From: JADFRG01 sp036986135
Lineage (GTDB): Bacteria > Chloroflexota > Anaerolineae > Anaerolineales > E44-bin32
DNA: 64,000 nt
Direction of reading: 5' to 3'
Assembly (NCBI GenBank): GCA_036986135.1
Contig: BTQZ01000003.1
Location: 1-64,000, forward strand
Position numbers and translations under genes: made by a program. Of this stretch, positions 60,910-64,000 are shown one piece after another. Each line of letters starts with the position of its first letter. Positions within the stretch are counted from its first letter, which is position 1. The notes below the pieces were generated by a model, which worked only from the letters and a program-made list of their open reading frames with translations, was not told the DNA's origin and searched no databases.

Positions 60910-61890
60910 ATGCATGAAATCCTGCGGGTCGAAAACCTGAGGGTGGCCTTCTCCATGGGTCGAATGACGATTAACGCGGTCAATGGGGTTAGTTTCACAG
61001 TGCAAAGCGGGGAAACCGTCGGCCTGGTCGGCGAAAGTGGTTGTGGAAAGACCACAGTTGCACGCTGCATCGTTCGCTTAATGGATCCCACGCATGGGAA
61101 GATTTACTTCAACGGCATTGAAATCACCGCTTTGCCAGAGAGGAAACTCAGGCCGCTTCGCCAGAATCTGCAAATGGTATTCCAGGATGCCGCCACATCT
61201 CTCAACCCTCGTATGACCGTCCACCAAACCCTGATGGAACCTCTCCAATTGTTCGGCATAGCTAGCCGTGCGCAGCGGAAGGAGAGGGAGCAAGAAGTCC
61301 TCTCACTCATGAGCCTGGAGGAGTCTCATCTTGCACGGTACCCCCATCAATTGAGCGGTGGGCAACAGCAGCGAGTGGCCATTGCCAGGGCGGTCATCAC
61401 CGACCCACTCTTTATCGTCTTGGATGAGCCCACCGCATCCCAGGATGCTGCTGTCAAAGTGCAGCTGATAGCCTTGCTGCATGATCTGCAGCAAAAGCTT
61501 GGATTAGCCTACACGTATATCTCCCATGATCTAAGCACCGTCAGAAGCTTGTGTCACCGCATTCTGGTCATGTATCTCGGAAAAGTTGTGGAAGAAGGCC
61601 CCGTGGATGAGATTTTCGATCATCCTCTTCACCCCTATACGCGTGCGCTCATTTCCGCCATACCGATTCCAGATCCCAAAGCAAAAAGAGAGAAGATCCG
61701 ACTGAAAGGTGAGACCCCAAGCCTGATAGACATCCCCATGGGTTGCAGTCTGCAGGACAGGTGCCCTTCCGTCATGCAAAGATGTAGGGAGCAAGATCCG
61801 CCTTTGCGAAATGTGAGGCACGAACATCATTTGGCCTGCTTCAAATTCGACGAGAGTGACCGTTCAGACTTATGGGGTAATGAGAGTTGA
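60910..61890 (+). CDS. ABC ATPase, DppF/OppF family
   Basis: From the ATG at 60910 (MHEILRVENLRVAF) the ATPase has 326 residues: Walker A VGESGCGKTTVARCI, Q-loop MVFQDAATSLNPRMTV, signature QLSGGQQQRVAIARA, Walker B FIVLDEPTASQDAAVK (Gln where Leu-Asp would read SALD), then ISHDLSTVRSLC and the OppF C-terminal Cys pair region (CSLQDRCPSVMQRC). It completes the importer, yet is separated from the first ATPase gene by the MttB-type gene. The start has only a distant GAGGA. Confidence 0.92.
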   Translation: MHEILRVENLRVAFSMGRMTINAVNGVSFTVQSGETVGLVGESGCGKTTVARCIVRLMDPTHGKIYFNGIEITALPERKLRPLRQNLQMVFQDAATSLNPRMTVHQTLMEPLQLFGIASRAQRKEREQEVLSLMSLEESHLARYPHQLSGGQQQRVAIARAVITDPLFIVLDEPTASQDAAVKVQLIALLHDLQQKLGLAYTYISHDLSTVRSLCHRILVMYLGKVVEEGPVDEIFDHPLHPYTRALISAIPIPDPKAKREKIRLKGETPSLIDIPMGCSLQDRCPSVMQRCREQDPPLRNVRHEHHLACFKFDESDRSDLWGNES

Positions 61891-61962
61891 ACCTTGTGTG
61901 CACGTTCGTGCTGGAATCACTCAGGAAAACCCACTAAGTCCCCGTGTGGTCCCGAGCACCTG

Positions 61963-62161
61963 ATGACTGAGACCTTCGCCGAAGCGATTCTGGTCCCGTA
62001 GGAGCGCTGCAACGCATGCGGCGAGTGTTTGATGGCATGCTCTCAGCAGATGGCTCGAATGGGAGACCCTCACCCCAGTACCCCTCGCATCTCGCACACT
62101 GATGATGTGGTCATCATGAGACCCGTGGCGGAGGCTAATAATTGTTCGAAGGAGGAGGCTA
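61963..62161 (+). pseudogene. Ferredoxin-like [4Fe-4S] protein remnant interrupted by TAG
   Basis: An ATG at 61963 opens MTETFAEAILVP, then a TAG at 61999-62001, then in the same frame ERCNACGECLMACSQQMARM and DPHPSTPRISHTDD. C-x2-C-x2-C-x3-C is a [4Fe-4S] motif, and the following pattern resembles small ferredoxins of the kind linked to aldehyde ferredoxin oxidoreductase (xERCxxCxxCxxxCS...P..SRI). The second cluster half is missing because the LLM gene starts. It may be a fragment, or read-through may occur; the first is likelier. Confidence 0.45.
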
Positions 62162-63217
62162 ATGGACTTCGATTTGCTCTTGCTGGGGAAGTACATTCCC
62201 CAGGAACTCAGAGAGATTGCCCGCTTGGCTGAGGAGCTTGGATACGATTGCCTTTGGTACGCCGACGAGAAATTTTTCCGCGATCCTTATGTGAGCCTGA
62301 CTTACGTAGCCCTCAACACGCAGCGAATAAGGTTCGGCCCCGGCGTCGCCGACCCCTATACGCGCCATCCCGCCATAACTGCAATGACCGCCGCGACGTT
62401 GGCTGAAATCGCACCGGGACGCTTCAACCTGGGCATCGGGGCCGGTTTCAGCGGCCTGCACTCTTTGGGGATCAAGCAGACCAAGCCTGTGTCGACGCTG
62501 CGCGAAGCGATTCAACTAATGCGACAACTGTGGTCAGGGGAACAGGTTGATTATCATGGAGAACTACTAAATTTCTGGGACGGCCACCTTGAATTCACGC
62601 CTCCTGAAAAGAACATACCCATTACTATGGCGGCCACCGGGCGAAATATGCTGGAATTGGCGGGTGAGGTTGCGGACGGAATCATCATCGGCGACTACGC
62701 CTCCGCATTCACTCTTGGTCGAGCGATGGAGCATATCCGCAAGGGCGCAAAGTGCTCTGGGCGACCTTTGGACGATCGCCCCATCGCCGCGCGCGTCAAC
62801 GTGATCTTAAGCGAAGACCGGAAGGCAGCTATCGACGTCATCAGACCTTGGATCGCAATTTCCCTGTGGTTCACCTATCCCAAATGGGGCTACTATCTGG
62901 ATTATTCACCCGAATGGGAAGATCACTTTGCCCCACTTCGGCAATTCATCGAACAGCGGGGAGCCAAGCCGCGCAACGTAGGAGACTACGATTTGATAGC
63001 GCCCTATACGCACCTCGTGACGGATGAAATGGTGCATGATCGGCACATCGTGGGTTCAGTCGAAGAGGTCGCCGAACAGATGTGCAGCCTACCTTCTGTT
63101 GGCGTGAATCGCATAACGATTTACCCCGTCCCGCTTGGATCTCAGACCGAGGTCCACGTGATTCGAGAGTTCGCTGAGGAAGTGATGCCGCGCGTGCGCG
63201 CAGCGCTCCCTGACTAG
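62162..63217 (+). CDS. LLM-class flavin-dependent oxidoreductase (luciferase/F420 type)
   Basis: The 351-residue TIM-barrel protein has the LLM family pattern: LAEELGYDCLWYADEKFFRD, IRFGPGVADPYTRHPAITAM, ALAEIAPGRFNLGIGAGFSG, LREAIQLMRQLW and VADGIIIGDYAS. Such enzymes use F420 or FMN to oxidise or mono-oxygenate organic compounds; cofactor and substrate are not decidable here. A strong AAGGAGG precedes the ATG. It closes the island and probably acts on the compound imported by the Opp-type transporter. Confidence 0.9.
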   Translation: MDFDLLLLGKYIPQELREIARLAEELGYDCLWYADEKFFRDPYVSLTYVALNTQRIRFGPGVADPYTRHPAITAMTAATLAEIAPGRFNLGIGAGFSGLHSLGIKQTKPVSTLREAIQLMRQLWSGEQVDYHGELLNFWDGHLEFTPPEKNIPITMAATGRNMLELAGEVADGIIIGDYASAFTLGRAMEHIRKGAKCSGRPLDDRPIAARVNVILSEDRKAAIDVIRPWIAISLWFTYPKWGYYLDYSPEWEDHFAPLRQFIEQRGAKPRNVGDYDLIAPYTHLVTDEMVHDRHIVGSVEEVAEQMCSLPSVGVNRITIYPVPLGSQTEVHVIREFAEEVMPRVRAALPD

Positions 63218-63558
63218 CTTGGGAGTAGTGCTATGATGCACATCGTTCAACCGCTTAGGCGCGACCCACCTTCATCTCACGAATGAACGCGCCCGCACGT
63301 TGGTTCAGTTATTCCAACTCACCTGCGTCTAGCAGGGGCTGATTGACTCAACCACCGCCAACATCCAAAGCATAAGCGCCTTTGTTGATAAATTCCGAAT
63401 GTTGCGGAGCGGGAGTTGTGTATGTGAGTGTATCAAGCATCACGAAGGTAGCAAAACCTTCGCAATGCTTTGAGAACATTATTCTTTGATTAGTGAGGAA
63501 TTCAAAGACAGACACATGTAAGAAGAACTATTCAACAAATCAGCCCAAACCGTGATCG
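63218..63558. other. Gene-poor stretch at the right edge of the island
   Basis: No intact gene is visible. Around 63270-63350 a short plus-strand frame (ATHLHLTNERARTLVQLF) ends in TAG and may be a remnant of something unknown. A hairpin lies at 63436-63469. The last 100 bases are relatively AT-rich, as expected for a promoter region of the next gene. Confidence 0.4.
63436..63469 (+). terminator. Hairpin in the gene-poor stretch
   Basis: AGCAT and ATGCT close an outer stem around CGAAGGT/ACCTTCG, with CA-CA mismatches and loop AGCAAA. A partly T-rich stretch follows. It could end transcripts from the island. Confidence 0.4.
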
Positions 63559-64000
63559 ATGTTGAATTTAAAAATGCTGGCTCTTACTGATAAACAATCG
63601 CGGCTGGCTCAAATGCCACCAGAGGGAAGCATCTTCCTGGAGGGACCGGCGGGAGCCGGGAAAACCACAGCTGCAATTGCGCGTCTGACGCATCTGGTCT
63701 CCGAAGGGGTGCCAGGACAATCCGTAATGATCCTGGTGCCTCAGCTGACTCTCGCAAGCCCGTACGCAGAGGCAATCCGGAGCCCAGATATGAGAGCAGG
63801 AGGTCAGCCCACAGTACTCACCTTTGGTGGACTCGCCCGCCGAACGGTTGAGCTCTACTGGCCGATGCTCGCGGCCGAGGCCGCATTCAGGTGCCCTGAC
63901 CGCCCTCCAACATTCCTGACTTTGGAGCTCGCCCAATATTACATGGCGCAAATCGTGACACCGTATGTCGAGAAGGGGTACTTCGGAAATATCACCATTG
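63559..64000 (+). CDS. P-loop ATPase, UvrD/AddB-like helicase-nuclease N-terminus (partial)
   Basis: The frame is open from the ATG at 63559 (or 63574) to the end of the window, 147 codons. It has a Walker A motif in FLEGPAGAGKTTAAIARL (about 25-43) and then VMILVPQLTLASPYAEAI and TVLTFGGLARRTVELYWPM. This order, with a strand-helix after the P-loop and a TFGGLA motif, resembles motifs I and Ia of superfamily 1 helicases such as UvrD or the AddB-type subunit. The in-frame TGA at 63553-63555 limits the start. The rest is outside the window. Confidence 0.7.
   Translation, partial: MLNLKMLALTDKQSRLAQMPPEGSIFLEGPAGAGKTTAAIARLTHLVSEGVPGQSVMILVPQLTLASPYAEAIRSPDMRAGGQPTVLTFGGLARRTVELYWPMLAAEAAFRCPDRPPTFLTLELAQYYMAQIVTPYVEKGYFGNITI

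Noticed and set aside
1..64000. tRNA, rRNA or known riboswitch genes
   Set aside because: The intergenic gaps were scanned by eye for T-loop-like sequences and conserved cores; nothing convincing was found. A covariance-model search was not possible here.

Overview
The window looks like a chromosomal segment of a member of the Chloroflexota (probably Anaerolineae or a related class). The grounds are indirect: moderately high GC, a Tad-type pilus remnant, secreted proteins with Thr-Pro linkers, an RpoC carrying a long coiled-coil insertion and encoded apart from rpoB, F420/LLM-type and MttB-type enzymes, and several genes that seem to lack long leaders. The lineage is inferred from gene content, not from a marker search. 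No rRNA, tRNA, CRISPR array or replication origin was recognised.

1-2.2 kb: end of a tadC-like gene, comF, the long-form hibernation factor hpf, and an HNH endonuclease gene followed by a decayed copy of its own 3' end. 2.3-7.9 kb (minus): one hybrid ABC importer, made of an amino-acid-type permease, a lipoprotein fusing two different substrate-binding folds, a PhnC-type ATPase and a PhnE-type permease with a very large insertion. 8-27 kb: housekeeping genes (folC, mfd, pth, rplY/ctc, CoA-type Nudix, trmI, a methyltransferase, mgtE, ctpA, CoA-transferase subunit, mutL) and a signalling cluster (GAF histidine kinase, sirtuin, receiver-TadZ fusion, divergent large sensor kinase).

30.5-38.9 kb: information processing. 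rpoC has its own promoter and a structured leader. rplU, rpmA and an rpmE whose L31 protein carries a C-terminal domain resembling the RNA polymerase alpha CTD follow, then tdk, hpt and a CCA-adding/poly(A) polymerase family gene. 38.9-46.3 kb: dinB, a TIM-barrel/NTF2-like protein, a Thr-Pro-linker membrane protein, an M20 peptidase, a PfkB kinase divergent from a SIS-domain protein, and a winged-helix regulator with a degenerate receiver. 46.4-51.2 kb (minus): rpsT-argS-predicted GTPase-DNA methyltransferase, with very short spacings or overlaps after argS.

51.2-53.0 kb is a graveyard of gene fragments: TPR, IS256 transposase, ASKHA corrinoid-activase-like, SDR and secreted-protein pieces on both strands. 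It borders an accessory catabolic island (53.2-63.2 kb): IclR regulator, small alpha/beta-barrel-like protein, Opp/Dpp-type ABC importer (binding protein, two permeases, two ATPases), a non-pyrrolysine MttB-family methyltransferase embedded between the two ATPase genes, an amber-interrupted ferredoxin remnant and an LLM-class flavin oxidoreductase. I infer import and catabolism of a methylated-amine or peptide-like compound. The window ends inside a P-loop helicase/nuclease-type gene.
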